NCBI RefSeq assembly: GCF_023701745.1
Contig: NZ_JAJOZB010000001.1
Location: 744,001 to 808,000, forward strand
DNA length: 64,000 nt
Direction: 5' to 3'
From: Streptomyces sp. RKAG293
GTDB lineage: Bacteria; Actinomycetota; Actinomycetes; Streptomycetales; Streptomycetaceae
Each line of letters opens with the position of its first letter. The stretch's first letter is position 1. The translations under genes and the position numbers were made by a program. The notes under the pieces were generated by a model, which was not told where the DNA came from, did not search any database, and saw only the letters and a list, made by a program, of their open reading frames with translations. This document shows, piece by piece, positions 54,070 through 62,577 of the stretch.

Positions 54070-55208
54070 CGCTGTGTCCGCGCGATCAGTTGGGCGAGCA
54101 GCCGGGTGCGGGGAATGATCCGGGCGACCACGACGTGTTCGGAATCCGCGTGGGCGCCGCTGCCGACGCCACCCAGGCCGTCCAGCGTGGGGCAGCCCAC
54201 GCCCGCGGTGTAGTTGCCGTCCGACGCACCGCCGACGGCGATCCCCCGCAGCGGCTCCTGACCCAGTTCCTCGGCGATTCCCGCGGCGAGGGCGAACAGT
54301 TCGGCGGACGATTCCGGTTCCATGGGGGGTCGTCTCCTGCCGCCCAGCACCTCCAACCGCGCCCCGTCCGTCCTGGCGGTCAGCCCCCGCATGAGCGCGT
54401 CCGTCCGGTCCTGCGCCGCCGGACTCGGCACCCGGACGTCCACCGATATCTTCGCGAGCGCGGGCACCGTGTTCAGTGTGCTGCCGGCGGAGAGGAGCGT
54501 GGGCGTGATGGTCGCGGCTCCCAGAGCGGAGCCGGCATCACTCGTGGCGGCCGTGTTGACGGAGGCCGCCAACTCAGTGATGGCCAGGACCTGGTGGGCC
54601 GCCTCGATCGCGGCGTTGACTCCCCTGTGCGGCTCAAGACCGGCGTGTGCGGCCTTGCCGTGCACCACTACCTCGTAGCGTGCCGTGCCCTTGCGGGCCG
54701 TCTTCAGCGCACCCTGTTCGTTCGCGGCAGCCTCCAGGACGAACGCGGCGGCGCAGCCACGCGCGGACTGCTCGATCAGCTCCCGGGAGGTCGGCGATCC
54801 CACTTCCTCGTCCCCGTTGACCAGCACGCACACGCCCTCCAGGGACGGCAGCGACGCCAATGCGTGGAACATCTGCACCAGCCCCACCTTCATGTCCAGG
54901 ACCCCCGGGCCCCGGGCCACCCCGTCCACCACCGACCAAGGGTGGCTGCGCAACGACCCCATCGGCCACACGGTGTCGTGATGCCCCACCAGCAGCACCC
55001 GCGGCGTGCCGAACACCCACCTCAGGTGCGTGACGCCCTCGATCACGATCCGCTCCGGCTCGGCGCCCAGCAGTCGGGCGCCCAGCGCACCGACCACCTC
55101 GGCGCTGCGGGCCAGGGCCGCATGGTCGGCGGAGAAGGACTCACAGACGACGAGTTCCTCCAGGTCGGCCAGCATCGCCGTCAGCTCGGTCACCGCTCCC
55201 GCGGTCAC
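54066..55208 (-). CDS. M20-family metallopeptidase (ArgE/CPG2-like)
   Basis: This 380-aa cytoplasmic zinc-dependent hydrolase cleaves amide bonds of small N-acylated or glutamyl substrates. LLVGHHDTVWP and GPGVLDMKVGL hold the first metal ligands; GDEEVGSP has the catalytic Glu; the dimerisation domain has VHGKAAHAGLEPHRGVNAA; GSGAHADSEHVV near the end gives the last His. The GTG at 55208, with GGAG 8 nt upstream, is preferred. The stop of a 13-codon leader overlaps this start. It is divergent from a LysR gene, its probable regulator, and translationally coupled to the DUF6585-like gene. Confidence 0.9.
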   Translation of the reverse strand: MTAGAVTELTAMLADLEELVVCESFSADHAALARSAEVVGALGARLLGAEPERIVIEGVTHLRWVFGTPRVLLVGHHDTVWPMGSLRSHPWSVVDGVARGPGVLDMKVGLVQMFHALASLPSLEGVCVLVNGDEEVGSPTSRELIEQSARGCAAAFVLEAAANEQGALKTARKGTARYEVVVHGKAAHAGLEPHRGVNAAIEAAHQVLAITELAASVNTAATSDAGSALGAATITPTLLSAGSTLNTVPALAKISVDVRVPSPAAQDRTDALMRGLTARTDGARLEVLGGRRRPPMEPESSAELFALAAGIAEELGQEPLRGIAVGGASDGNYTAGVGCPTLDGLGGVGSGAHADSEHVVVARIIPRTRLLAQLIARTQR

Positions 55209-55246
55209 CGGCCCGGCTCCATCTCGACCCGCAGTAACACCAGCAC
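55205..55246 (-). CDS. Possible 13-residue leader peptide with a TTA codon
   Basis: A GTG at 55246 with GAGGAGG 4 nt upstream opens the frame MLVLLRVEMEPGR, whose TGA overlaps the GTG start of the M20 peptidase. Codon 4 is TTA. The strong ribosome site belongs to this short frame and not to the peptidase, so peptidase translation may depend on termination of the leader. Expression is unproven. Confidence 0.4.
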   Translation of the reverse strand: MLVLLRVEMEPGR

Positions 55247-55378
55247 GCTGCCTCCTCGGATGTGAACTCACGGGTGGCGGCATCGCCGCGTTCCGGTCCG
55301 ACGAACGCGGCCACGGCCACAGGTGTGACGCTAGGACGGGCCAAGGCATTCCACCAGCGACTAGAATGCATCGCAGCC

Positions 55379-56293
55379 ATGCATGGGGGGAATGTGTTTC
55401 AGATCGACGCGCTGCGTCTGCTCGTCACCGTCGCCGACACGGGGTCGTTCACCCAGGCCGCGGACCGGCTCAACTACACACAGTCCGCGGTGTCCCGCCG
55501 GATCGCCTCGCTCGAACAGCGGGCGGGCGGGCCGCTGTTCGAGCGGCTCCCCCGTGGCGTACGGCTGAATCCCGCGGGACATGCGCTGCACCGCCACGCC
55601 GTGGACGTCCTCGATCGGCTGGCGCGGGCGGAGCGGGAGGTCGCCGCCATCCACGCGGGGCACGGCGGGACGCTGCGGGTCGGCGCGTTCGCGACCGCGA
55701 ACATCTCCCTGCTACCCGCCGCCCTGCGGGCGTTCCAGCGGGGGCGGCCGGACATCGAGGTCATCGCCGTCGAAGGCCGCAGCAACACGCTGATGCAGCG
55801 GCTCGCGGACGGGGCCCTCGACCTTGCCGTGGTGAGCGACTATCCGTCCGGGCTTCCGACGGCCGAGGGCGTCACGACGACCCAACTGCTGCAGGACGAG
55901 CTGCTCGTCGTCCTCCCCCGTGAGCACCCGCTGGCCGCGACCGCCACGATCGACCTGCGGGATCTGCGCGACGAGGCGTGGCTCCAGGACCCGCTCGCCG
56001 GCCGCCCGACCCTCCTCGACGACGTCTGTGCCCGGGCGGGTTTCACTCCCCGGAAGCTCATCAGAATCGCCGAGTGGACCGGGAAGTTCGGCTACGCCGC
56101 CGCCGGCCTGGGCGTCGCGCTGGTCCCGTCACTGGCCGCGTGGGCGGTCCCGGCCGAACTCGTTCTGCGCCCGCTCGACGGGCTGCTCCCCCACCGGACC
56201 ATCCACACCGCACTACCCGCCACCCCGCTGCCCGCGGCCCTCACCCTGCGGGAGCAGCTGCACGCGACCGCTGATGGGACCGCCGTCCGCTGA
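55379..56293 (+). CDS. LysR-family transcriptional regulator
   Basis: The 304-aa regulator has the LysR HTH (LLVTVADTGSFTQAADRL then TQSAVSRRIASLEQR) and a type 2 binding-protein effector domain (LPREHPLAATATIDLRDLRDEAW, AAGLGVALVPSLAAW). TAGAAT ends about 11 nt before the ATG, so the transcript may be nearly leaderless; a GTG at 55394 preceded by a G-run is an alternative start. It diverges from the M20 peptidase gene and probably controls it. Confidence 0.92.
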   Translation: MHGGNVFQIDALRLLVTVADTGSFTQAADRLNYTQSAVSRRIASLEQRAGGPLFERLPRGVRLNPAGHALHRHAVDVLDRLARAEREVAAIHAGHGGTLRVGAFATANISLLPAALRAFQRGRPDIEVIAVEGRSNTLMQRLADGALDLAVVSDYPSGLPTAEGVTTTQLLQDELLVVLPREHPLAATATIDLRDLRDEAWLQDPLAGRPTLLDDVCARAGFTPRKLIRIAEWTGKFGYAAAGLGVALVPSLAAWAVPAELVLRPLDGLLPHRTIHTALPATPLPAALTLREQLHATADGTAVR

Positions 56294-56353
56294 GAGCCGC
56301 CCGACCGGACGTCAGAGGACTCGCGTCAGCGGCCTGGGGTCAGTGATCTCGCG

Positions 56354-57442
56354 TCAGCGGGCGCCGCGCTGCGTGACTCGGCCCAGAGCGTCCGCGAGCA
56401 GGAAGGCCGACCGGTGAGGGTCCGTTACGGTCACGCGGAAGAGCAGGGCCTTGGTCTTCGGGTCGTGGTCGACATCGATGCGCCAGGTGCCGGCGTCGCT
56501 GACACCGAGGGTGGTGCGCGCCTCGCGGACCAGGCCGGGGAGCCGTTCGTACGGGAGGGTCCGCAGGTCGATCGGCGGGTGAGCGGCGGTCGACTCTCCG
56601 GAGCCGGCACCGCGGGCCGACATCCGGTGGTCCTCGATGGTGAATTCGACGGCCATCGGCGAGTGTGTCGCGATCATCTCGGCGGCGGTGCGGCGCATCC
56701 GTCCGTCCTGCAGCATCGACTCCGAGGTCTGCGCGGTCGTCGTGCTCGACGACGAAGTGGTCGTTGAGGACGAAGAGCTCCCCGTTCCCCCGGACTTCAC
56801 CCCACCCGTGTGCTCATCGCGGAACAGTTCCGCGCGGAACAGCAGAACGACGATCGCCGCACCGATGAGAATCCCCGCGACGCCGATCAGGCAGCACGAA
56901 CCCCACTTGGTCGGATCCTTCACCAGACTGGACTCCGGGGCGGAGTCCAGCAACGCCTCGGCCGCCCTCGCCGCCCACTCCTGGTCCGGTTCGGTGATGA
57001 TCCTGACGGACCACGGCTCGTCGGCGGGGTACTCGACCACCACGATGCCGCGCGGCCGGTAGTCGGGGACGTCGACCAGGTTGATCGGCTGGGAGAACTC
57101 GACCCGGTAGGCCGCCCGGTCGTCCGGCGCCACCGTCAGGACGAACCTGATCGGAACGTCCGCCGACTCACCACTGGTGGCGCGCCGGCTCTCGATCATG
57201 GCCAGGGCCCGGTGCTTCTCCTGAGGTGGCCTCCGCGCACGCTTCAGCCGCCCCGCGACGGTCATGCCCGCGAACGTGAGAACGAGGAGCCCGCCGCCGG
57301 CACACCACAGCGCCACGTTCCCGATCACGATCCCGACGACGACGCACGCCACCGCGGCACCGGCCACCGCGGCGGCCACGAATCCGCGGATCAGCACCAC
57401 CGGTCCTGCGCGATGGGGGGCGGGGGCTTCAGTGATCGTCAC
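56354..57442 (-). CDS. Hypothetical membrane protein with Ser/Thr-rich linker
   Basis: The 362-aa product was not recognised. Two hydrophobic hairpin segments near the N-terminus (GFVAAAVAGAAVACVVVGIVIG and the following VALWCAGGGLLVLTFAGMTVAG) precede a soluble domain, then a third helix (CCLIGVAGILIGAAIVVLLF), a low-complexity Ser/Thr stretch (about residue 240-265) and a C-terminal domain that would lie outside the cell. The GTG start has no Shine-Dalgarno and may be leaderless. It lies upstream of no obvious partner. Confidence 0.7.
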   Translation of the reverse strand: MTITEAPAPHRAGPVVLIRGFVAAAVAGAAVACVVVGIVIGNVALWCAGGGLLVLTFAGMTVAGRLKRARRPPQEKHRALAMIESRRATSGESADVPIRFVLTVAPDDRAAYRVEFSQPINLVDVPDYRPRGIVVVEYPADEPWSVRIITEPDQEWAARAAEALLDSAPESSLVKDPTKWGSCCLIGVAGILIGAAIVVLLFRAELFRDEHTGGVKSGGTGSSSSSTTTSSSSTTTAQTSESMLQDGRMRRTAAEMIATHSPMAVEFTIEDHRMSARGAGSGESTAAHPPIDLRTLPYERLPGLVREARTTLGVSDAGTWRIDVDHDPKTKALLFRVTVTDPHRSAFLLADALGRVTQRGAR

Positions 57443-57597
57443 GGTGCGATTGTGCCGTGAACCGGCGGCCACCGAAAGATCTTTCCGCGGACCACCGGCG
57501 GAACAGTCGATTTCCCTCCGGAAACCGCATCGACCCCATCGACGGTACCGATCGCACGGCAACGGAAGGAACGGCGGGAACCGAAGGAACGGAAAGG

Positions 57598-58398
57598 CTA
57601 GGCGAGCGTGATGACATGGCGCGTGGAGAATTCCTCACCGACGCCCTCGCCGTCCGGTCCGTACACGAACTCGGCCAGAAAGGGATTGCGGTTGGCGGTC
57701 GCCAGCGGCAGCCACGCCAGCAGGTTGCCGTAGCCCCCGCAGACCGCCTCCCCGCCGTCACCACCGTGAACGGCGGTCACGTCACTGCTCAGTTCCGTGC
57801 GGTAGACGTCGTAGGCGATGCGCAGCCCGAAGACACTCAGCTCATGCTGGGGACCGTTGCCGTCCTCGTCCGGCGTCCCGTCGAGGGAGCACTCGTCGCC
57901 CCACCGGAAGAGGGTGGCCGCTCCGGCTCCGCAGGCGTACTCCCACTCGTCGGCGCTGGGCATCCGCACGCCGTTCTTCGCCAGCAGGGCCGGCATGTCG
58001 GCGGGCAGCTCGGTGAGGTCCTCGTCCTCGACGCTCATGAGCATCGTGGCCAACGTGACGGTCCGGCGCGGACTGACCAGCTCGGCGAGATGGGCCTTCA
58101 GGTCCGATCCGTAGCCGAAGCCCTCTTCCATGCTCGCCGCGTAGTCGGCGAGTTGCCCCGGTGTCGGCTGCCAGGCGTCGACGTCGAAGCCGAGCGTCAC
58201 CTCACCGCCGGGTATCAGAGCGAACTCCCGCCCGTCCTTCTCGATGCGGGCACGGTGCCACGGCGCGCCGAGGCGCTCGGCGGCACCGACCAGGGACACG
58301 CGGCCGCCGACCCGGTCGGCGGCCAGCTGTGCGAAGCGCCGGGCGGCCGGCAGATCGAGTGACTGCCACTGGTCAAGAGTGAGATCGGCGAGAGACAT
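57598..58398 (-). CDS. SUMF1/formylglycine-generating-enzyme-like domain protein
   Basis: The 266-aa cytoplasmic protein contains a fold related to formylglycine-generating enzymes: FALIPGGEVTLGFDVDAW at the start, VRMPSADEWEYACGAGAATLFRWGDE in the middle, and FGLRIAYDVYRTEL with VCGGYGNLL later. The C-terminal Cys pair that binds copper in true formylglycine enzymes is not evident, so catalytic activity is doubtful. The ATG at 58398 is preferred over longer frames. A purine-rich GGAACG-type repeat lies just downstream (57555-57600). Confidence 0.8.
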   Translation of the reverse strand: MSLADLTLDQWQSLDLPAARRFAQLAADRVGGRVSLVGAAERLGAPWHRARIEKDGREFALIPGGEVTLGFDVDAWQPTPGQLADYAASMEEGFGYGSDLKAHLAELVSPRRTVTLATMLMSVEDEDLTELPADMPALLAKNGVRMPSADEWEYACGAGAATLFRWGDECSLDGTPDEDGNGPQHELSVFGLRIAYDVYRTELSSDVTAVHGGDGGEAVCGGYGNLLAWLPLATANRNPFLAEFVYGPDGEGVGEEFSTRHVITLA

Positions 58399-58627
58399 GT
58401 CAAGCAGTCTCACACGGACCACTGACACAACCCCGACCGGCCAACCGGCCGCCCCCGGCGCACGATTCAGTCCCCATCGTTCAGCAGGTCCGCAATTCAT
58501 GTCCGGGACACCGGACCTTTCGTCCGGAGACTTCTGCGGCCGACGTCACGGTCGTAGAGTTGCCCGATTCCCGGCCAGGAATCCGGGCGAGAATGTCTCA
58601 CCCCATATGTATTGCTATGGAGTTGAT

Positions 58628-59461
58628 GTGCGCAGCATGCTGTCGTCGACGACAATCCCCGGAACAGCGGCGATCCGCCGCCCGATGCGCCCGATGCGCC
58701 CGGGAAGGTTCCGCCGGTCCGCGCTCGCAAGCGTCCTCAGCGCGGCGGCTCTGGTGATGGTGGTCCCCACCGACGCGAGCGCCTCCATCCTCCAGTCGCT
58801 GCCGCAGAACGCCGACGGTCTCGAGCAGTCCTTCTCCCCGGCCTTCGACTACGACGGGGACGGCTGCTACGCGACCGCCGCCATCGGCACCGACGGCACC
58901 CTCAACCCCGGCCTGAAGCCGGGCGGGGACGTGAACGGGCACTGCCACGACTACCCCCAGCTGGCGAACTCCAACACGTACTCACGCGAGAAGTGCAACA
59001 ACGGCTGGTGCGCGGTCGTGTACGCCGGCTACTTCGAGAAGGACCAGGCCACCCTCGGACCCGCGGCCATCGGACACCGGCACGACTGGGAACACGTCGT
59101 GGTGTGGATCAACGACAACCAGGTCCAGTACGTCTCGACGTCGCAGCACAGCGGCTGGAAGTGGTATCCCCGCTCGTCGGTGCGTTTCGACGGCACCCAC
59201 CCGAAGGTCGTCTACAACAAGGACGGCGCCTCGACCCACTTCTTCCGCCTCGCGAACAACAACGACGAACCGCCGGAGAACGTCACCGGTGGCTGGTTCT
59301 ATCCGCGCCTCGTCGGCTGGAACGGCTACCCGACGGGCCTGCGCGACAAGCTCATGAACGCGAACTTCGGCGACGCCACGATCAAGATTTCGGACAGCAC
59401 CTTCAACGACGCCCTCAACAACTCCAAGCCCGCCGGGATCCCGTTCGACCCCTACGCCTGA
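58628..59461 (+). CDS. Secreted NPP1/NLP-family protein
   Basis: The 277-aa exported protein has an N-terminal signal region (RRSALASVLSAAALVMVVPTDASA) and an NPP1 (necrosis-inducing, Nep1-like) domain with the hallmark GHRHDWEHVVVW heptapeptide region that binds a divalent cation, plus HDYPQLANSNTYSREKCNNGW and AVVYAGYFEKDQ. NLP proteins of plant pathogens damage eudicot membranes; many saprophytes also carry them, so toxicity cannot be assumed. GTG 58628 has GGAG 5 nt upstream; ATG 58637 is an alternative. Confidence 0.9.
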   Translation: MRSMLSSTTIPGTAAIRRPMRPMRPGRFRRSALASVLSAAALVMVVPTDASASILQSLPQNADGLEQSFSPAFDYDGDGCYATAAIGTDGTLNPGLKPGGDVNGHCHDYPQLANSNTYSREKCNNGWCAVVYAGYFEKDQATLGPAAIGHRHDWEHVVVWINDNQVQYVSTSQHSGWKWYPRSSVRFDGTHPKVVYNKDGASTHFFRLANNNDEPPENVTGGWFYPRLVGWNGYPTGLRDKLMNANFGDATIKISDSTFNDALNNSKPAGIPFDPYA

Positions 59462-59782
59462 CACCGGATCGGCCGTCCGGGGCCGTAGGTCCGACGGCTG
59501 CGCGCGCTGCGCAGGTGTTCGACTCTTTTCGGTTGATTCTCGGCCACATTCCCCAGGTACGGTAGCCGTGCGTAGAGCACTCGCGTACGTTCAGTTCTCG
59601 TTGCACATGGCCAGCAGCGACAGCGGGGGTCCGGCCGTCGTCCCGTGGGGGGAACGGCGGCTGGACCTCCGGCTCTCCCCTCGCATTCACCCGCCTCGTC
59701 GGCGACCGCCCCGCCACACTTGCGGCGCGGACGACCAGGCGCTTTAATAAATGGACGTTCATTTACTAACTGGAGGGGAGTC
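59462..59782. other. Intergenic region before the TetR gene
   Basis: This 321-bp gap holds the promoter and operator of the tetR-SDR operon near its end (59749-59766) and a GGCCGTNGG-type inverted repeat just after the NPP1 gene (about 59470-59500) that may terminate it. No gene is apparent. Confidence 0.5.
59749..59766. promoter_or_regulatory. TetR-type operator at the tetR promoter
   Basis: The near-palindrome aaatggacgttcattt with flanking A/T lies directly upstream of the tetR ribosome site. Fourteen of sixteen positions are symmetric. Its position suggests autorepression of the tetR-SDR operon. Confidence 0.75.
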
Positions 59783-60397
59783 GTGGTGACAGGACGCCCT
59801 CGGGGAGTGGATGACGCGGTGATCCTGCGTACGACAGCTGAGGTGGTCGGCCGGGTAGGTCCCGCGGGACTCACCCTGGCGGTCGTGGCCCGGGAGGTGG
59901 GGATGGTCCCCGCCACGCTCGTGCAGCGGTTCGGATCCAAGCGCGGTCTGCTGCTGGCGCTCGCCGAGCAGTCCGCGAAGGACGCCAGCGCACTCTTCGG
60001 ACGTAAGCGATCCGAGCACGAGCCGGCTCTTGAGGCACTGGTGACGCTGACGGTGGAGTCGATGGCCCCCATGGCCTCGCCCGAGATGTACGCCAACCAC
60101 CTGGCCTTCCTGTGCATCGACCTGACCGATCCGCAGTTCCACCAGCACGCACTGGCCGTTCACCAGGTCCAGGGGCAGGCGGTGGAGAGCCTGCTGGCAG
60201 AGGCGGTGTCCACCGGCGCGCTCCGCACCGGAACGGACGTCGTGGCCCTGGCCCGGTCCGTGCAGGCGGCCACCGCCGGCACCGGCCTGATGTGGGCACT
60301 CGACCGGCAGGGCACGCTCGCACAACGGCTCCGGCAAGGGATCGACACCGCGCTCTGCCCCCACCTCCAGCCGCCCGACCGATCCACCCTGGAGTAG
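59783..60397 (+). CDS. TetR-family transcriptional regulator
   Basis: The 204-aa repressor has an N-terminal TetR HTH (GPAGLTLAVVAREVGMVPATLVQRFGSKRGLLLALAEQ) described in two parts: AVVAREVGMVPATLVQRFG is the recognition region. The C-terminal domain is a TetR_C ligand-binding bundle (VESLLAEAVSTGALRTGTD). GTG at 59783 or 59786 follows GGAGGGG. It is co-transcribed with the SDR gene 2 bp downstream, which it probably controls through the operator in its own promoter. Confidence 0.92.
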   Translation: MVTGRPRGVDDAVILRTTAEVVGRVGPAGLTLAVVAREVGMVPATLVQRFGSKRGLLLALAEQSAKDASALFGRKRSEHEPALEALVTLTVESMAPMASPEMYANHLAFLCIDLTDPQFHQHALAVHQVQGQAVESLLAEAVSTGALRTGTDVVALARSVQAATAGTGLMWALDRQGTLAQRLRQGIDTALCPHLQPPDRSTLE

Positions 60398-60399
60398 CC

Positions 60400-61314
60400 G
60401 TGAACAACGAGGAGATCCGGCCGCTGACCGGAAAGGTGGCCCTGGTCGCCGGGGGCACCCGGGGCGGTGGGCGGGGTGTCGCCGTAGCCCTCGGCGCCGC
60501 GGGCGCGACGGTGTACGTCACCGGCCGCAGCAGCGCGGCCGGACGCTCCGGCCTGGACCGGCCGGAGACCATCGAGGCCACCGCGCAGGCGGTCACCGCC
60601 GCCGGAGGCCTCGGCATCCCGGTGCGCACCGACCACAGCAGGCCGGAGGAGGTCCGCGTCCTGGTCGACCGGATCGAGGCGGAGCAGAGCGGGCAGTTGG
60701 ACGTCCTGGTCAACTCCGTGTGGGGCGGCGATCCGCTCACCGACTGGGAACACCCGCTGTGGGAGCAGGACCTGGACACCGGGATCCGGCTGCTGCGGCA
60801 GGCGGTCGAGACGCACGTCATCACCAGCCGTTTCGCGCTGCCGCTGATGGTCGCCCGCAAGCGCGGCCTGGTGGTGGAGGTCACCGACGGCAACACCGCC
60901 CGCTATCGCGGATCGTTCTTCTACGATCTGGCGAAGTCCTCCGTGATCCGCCTCGCCGTCGCGCAGGCGGCCGAACTGAAACCGCACGGCGTCGCCGCCG
61001 TCGCGATCACGCCGGGCTTCCTGCGCTCGGAGGCACTGCTGGAGCACTTCGGCGTCACCGAGGACAACTGGCGCGACGGGGTGGCCAAGGACCCGAACTT
61101 CGCACACTCCGAGACCCCGGCCTATCTGGGAAGGGCGATCGTCGCGCTGGCCGCCGACCCCGACATCATGGCGAAGAGCGGTCGGGCCCTGGCCACCTGG
61201 GGCCTGTACCAGGAGTACGGATTCACCGACGCGGACGGTACACAGCCGGACTTCGCCGCTCACTGGGCCGCGTCCCTGGAACAGGAGTACGGGCCGCTCG
61301 GAGAGCCGCTCTGA
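60400..61314 (+). CDS. SDR-family oxidoreductase
   Basis: The 304-aa short-chain dehydrogenase binds NAD(P) through VALVAGGTRGGGRGVAVALG near the N-terminus. The catalytic Tyr-x3-Lys reads FFYDLAKSSVIRL. The usual active-site Ser position is in EVTDGNTARYRGS and is not clear-cut. GGAG lies 6 nt before the GTG and inside the end of the tetR gene, so the two form an operon. The substrate may also be the inducer of the TetR protein (inference). Confidence 0.92.
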   Translation: MNNEEIRPLTGKVALVAGGTRGGGRGVAVALGAAGATVYVTGRSSAAGRSGLDRPETIEATAQAVTAAGGLGIPVRTDHSRPEEVRVLVDRIEAEQSGQLDVLVNSVWGGDPLTDWEHPLWEQDLDTGIRLLRQAVETHVITSRFALPLMVARKRGLVVEVTDGNTARYRGSFFYDLAKSSVIRLAVAQAAELKPHGVAAVAITPGFLRSEALLEHFGVTEDNWRDGVAKDPNFAHSETPAYLGRAIVALAADPDIMAKSGRALATWGLYQEYGFTDADGTQPDFAAHWAASLEQEYGPLGEPL

Positions 61315-61606
61315 CGGCACCGGGACGCCACCCCGGCGTCCGCCGAGCAGTTCCACGTCCACGGATGTGAACTCTGCGCGGTACGCCCCGAACCCGCGAC
61401 GCCTCGTGCCCACACGGCCGCAACTCCGGGAAACACCGCCCTCGCCGCGCTCGCATTCCCCGACCACGAAGCCCTGAACTGCGGGAATAAACTCTACGCG
61501 CGGAGACCACCGTTGACGGCGCGACAGGGCCGTGCTATTCAGATCTGGCGCACCGTTGGACTAGACCTAGTTCACGTCCTTGAACAAGCGCTGGAAGGCC
61601 CCCCAC

Positions 61607-62383
61607 ATGAAACTTCGCTCCAAAGTCCTCGCTCTGGCCACCGCGGCGGGCATAGCCGGCACGCTCGGCCTGCTGGGCGCCAACGCCGACGCGGCGTCCC
61701 CCTCCGTCGCGCCCGGTGGCAACTTCAACCTGTCCGTATGGCAGTTGCAGGAGCCGGTCGGCTCCCCCGGATCGCCGACCACCATCTCGTCGTCCCGGCT
61801 CCAGGGTCCGAACGGGTTCCAGGACTCGTACTTCTACACCGACACCCGCGACGGAGCCATGACCTTCTGGGCGCCGGAGAAGGGCGTCACCACCCCCAAC
61901 TCCAACTACGCCCGTTCCGAACTCCGTGAGATGAACGCCAACGGCAGTTCCGCGAACTGGTCACTCAGCGGCGCCCACAAGCTCAACGCGACGCTGCGCG
62001 TGGTGTCCGTGACGTCGAACGTCTGCGTCGGACAGATCCACCTCGGCACCGGCGGCTCCTCCACGAAACCGCTGATCGAGCTCTACTACCACTCCAACGG
62101 CGACATCGTCGCGGGCCTCGAGAACTCGCCCTCCGGCGGCCAGACGCCGCACACCGTGGGCCATGTCGCGGTCGGCAAGACGTGGAGCTACACGATCGCC
62201 GTCTCCGGCGGTCACACGATCGACCTGACGGTCAACGGCGGCACGACGCACTACGCGATCCCGTCGTCCTTCAACCCGTACAAGCAGTACTTCAAGGCCG
62301 GCTCGTACAACCAGTCGTCCTCCGACAGCACCACCAAGGGCGCACGAGTCGCCTTCTACGGGCTGACCGTCTCCCACAGCTGA
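61607..62383 (+). CDS. Secreted alginate lyase, polysaccharide lyase family 7
   Basis: This 258-aa exported enzyme cleaves alginate by beta-elimination. A signal peptide (KVLALATAAGIAGTLGLLGANADAAS) precedes a single PL7 jelly-roll. All three family motifs are present: RSELREM, QIH (in VCVGQIHLG) and YFKAGSYNQ, providing the Arg, Gln/His and Tyr of the active site. The Ile in QIH is generally linked with activity on guluronate-containing blocks. GGAAGG lies 9 nt before the ATG. It is monocistronic, ending in a strong terminator. Confidence 0.95.
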   Translation: MKLRSKVLALATAAGIAGTLGLLGANADAASPSVAPGGNFNLSVWQLQEPVGSPGSPTTISSSRLQGPNGFQDSYFYTDTRDGAMTFWAPEKGVTTPNSNYARSELREMNANGSSANWSLSGAHKLNATLRVVSVTSNVCVGQIHLGTGGSSTKPLIELYYHSNGDIVAGLENSPSGGQTPHTVGHVAVGKTWSYTIAVSGGHTIDLTVNGGTTHYAIPSSFNPYKQYFKAGSYNQSSSDSTTKGARVAFYGLTVSHS

Positions 62384-62402
62384 GCGGTCCCCGGCACAGC
62401 AC

Positions 62403-62472
62403 GCGAAAGGCCCGGTGCCCAGGCGGATCCCCTGGGGCGTTGCGACGCGAAACGCGACACCGGGCCTTTCGC
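62403..62472. terminator. Long hairpin terminator after the alginate lyase gene
   Basis: A perfect 15-bp outer stem (62403-62417 with 62458-62472) encloses a 40-nt loop that contains a smaller hairpin (ccca / tggg). It lies 20 bp after the alginate lyase stop. Confidence 0.85.
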
Positions 62473-62577
62473 AGGTGCACCGGGGCGGGCCTGACCGGAT
62501 CACGCTGCTCCGCTCGCGGCACCGTGGACGGGCATCCCGCGCTCACCTACGGTGGCGACGACACCGGGGAGGGCGAC

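Noticed and set aside
56320..56360. Direct repeat ctcgcgtcagcgg around the end of a membrane protein gene
   Set aside because: Two 13-bp copies only, partly coding; no mobile element features.
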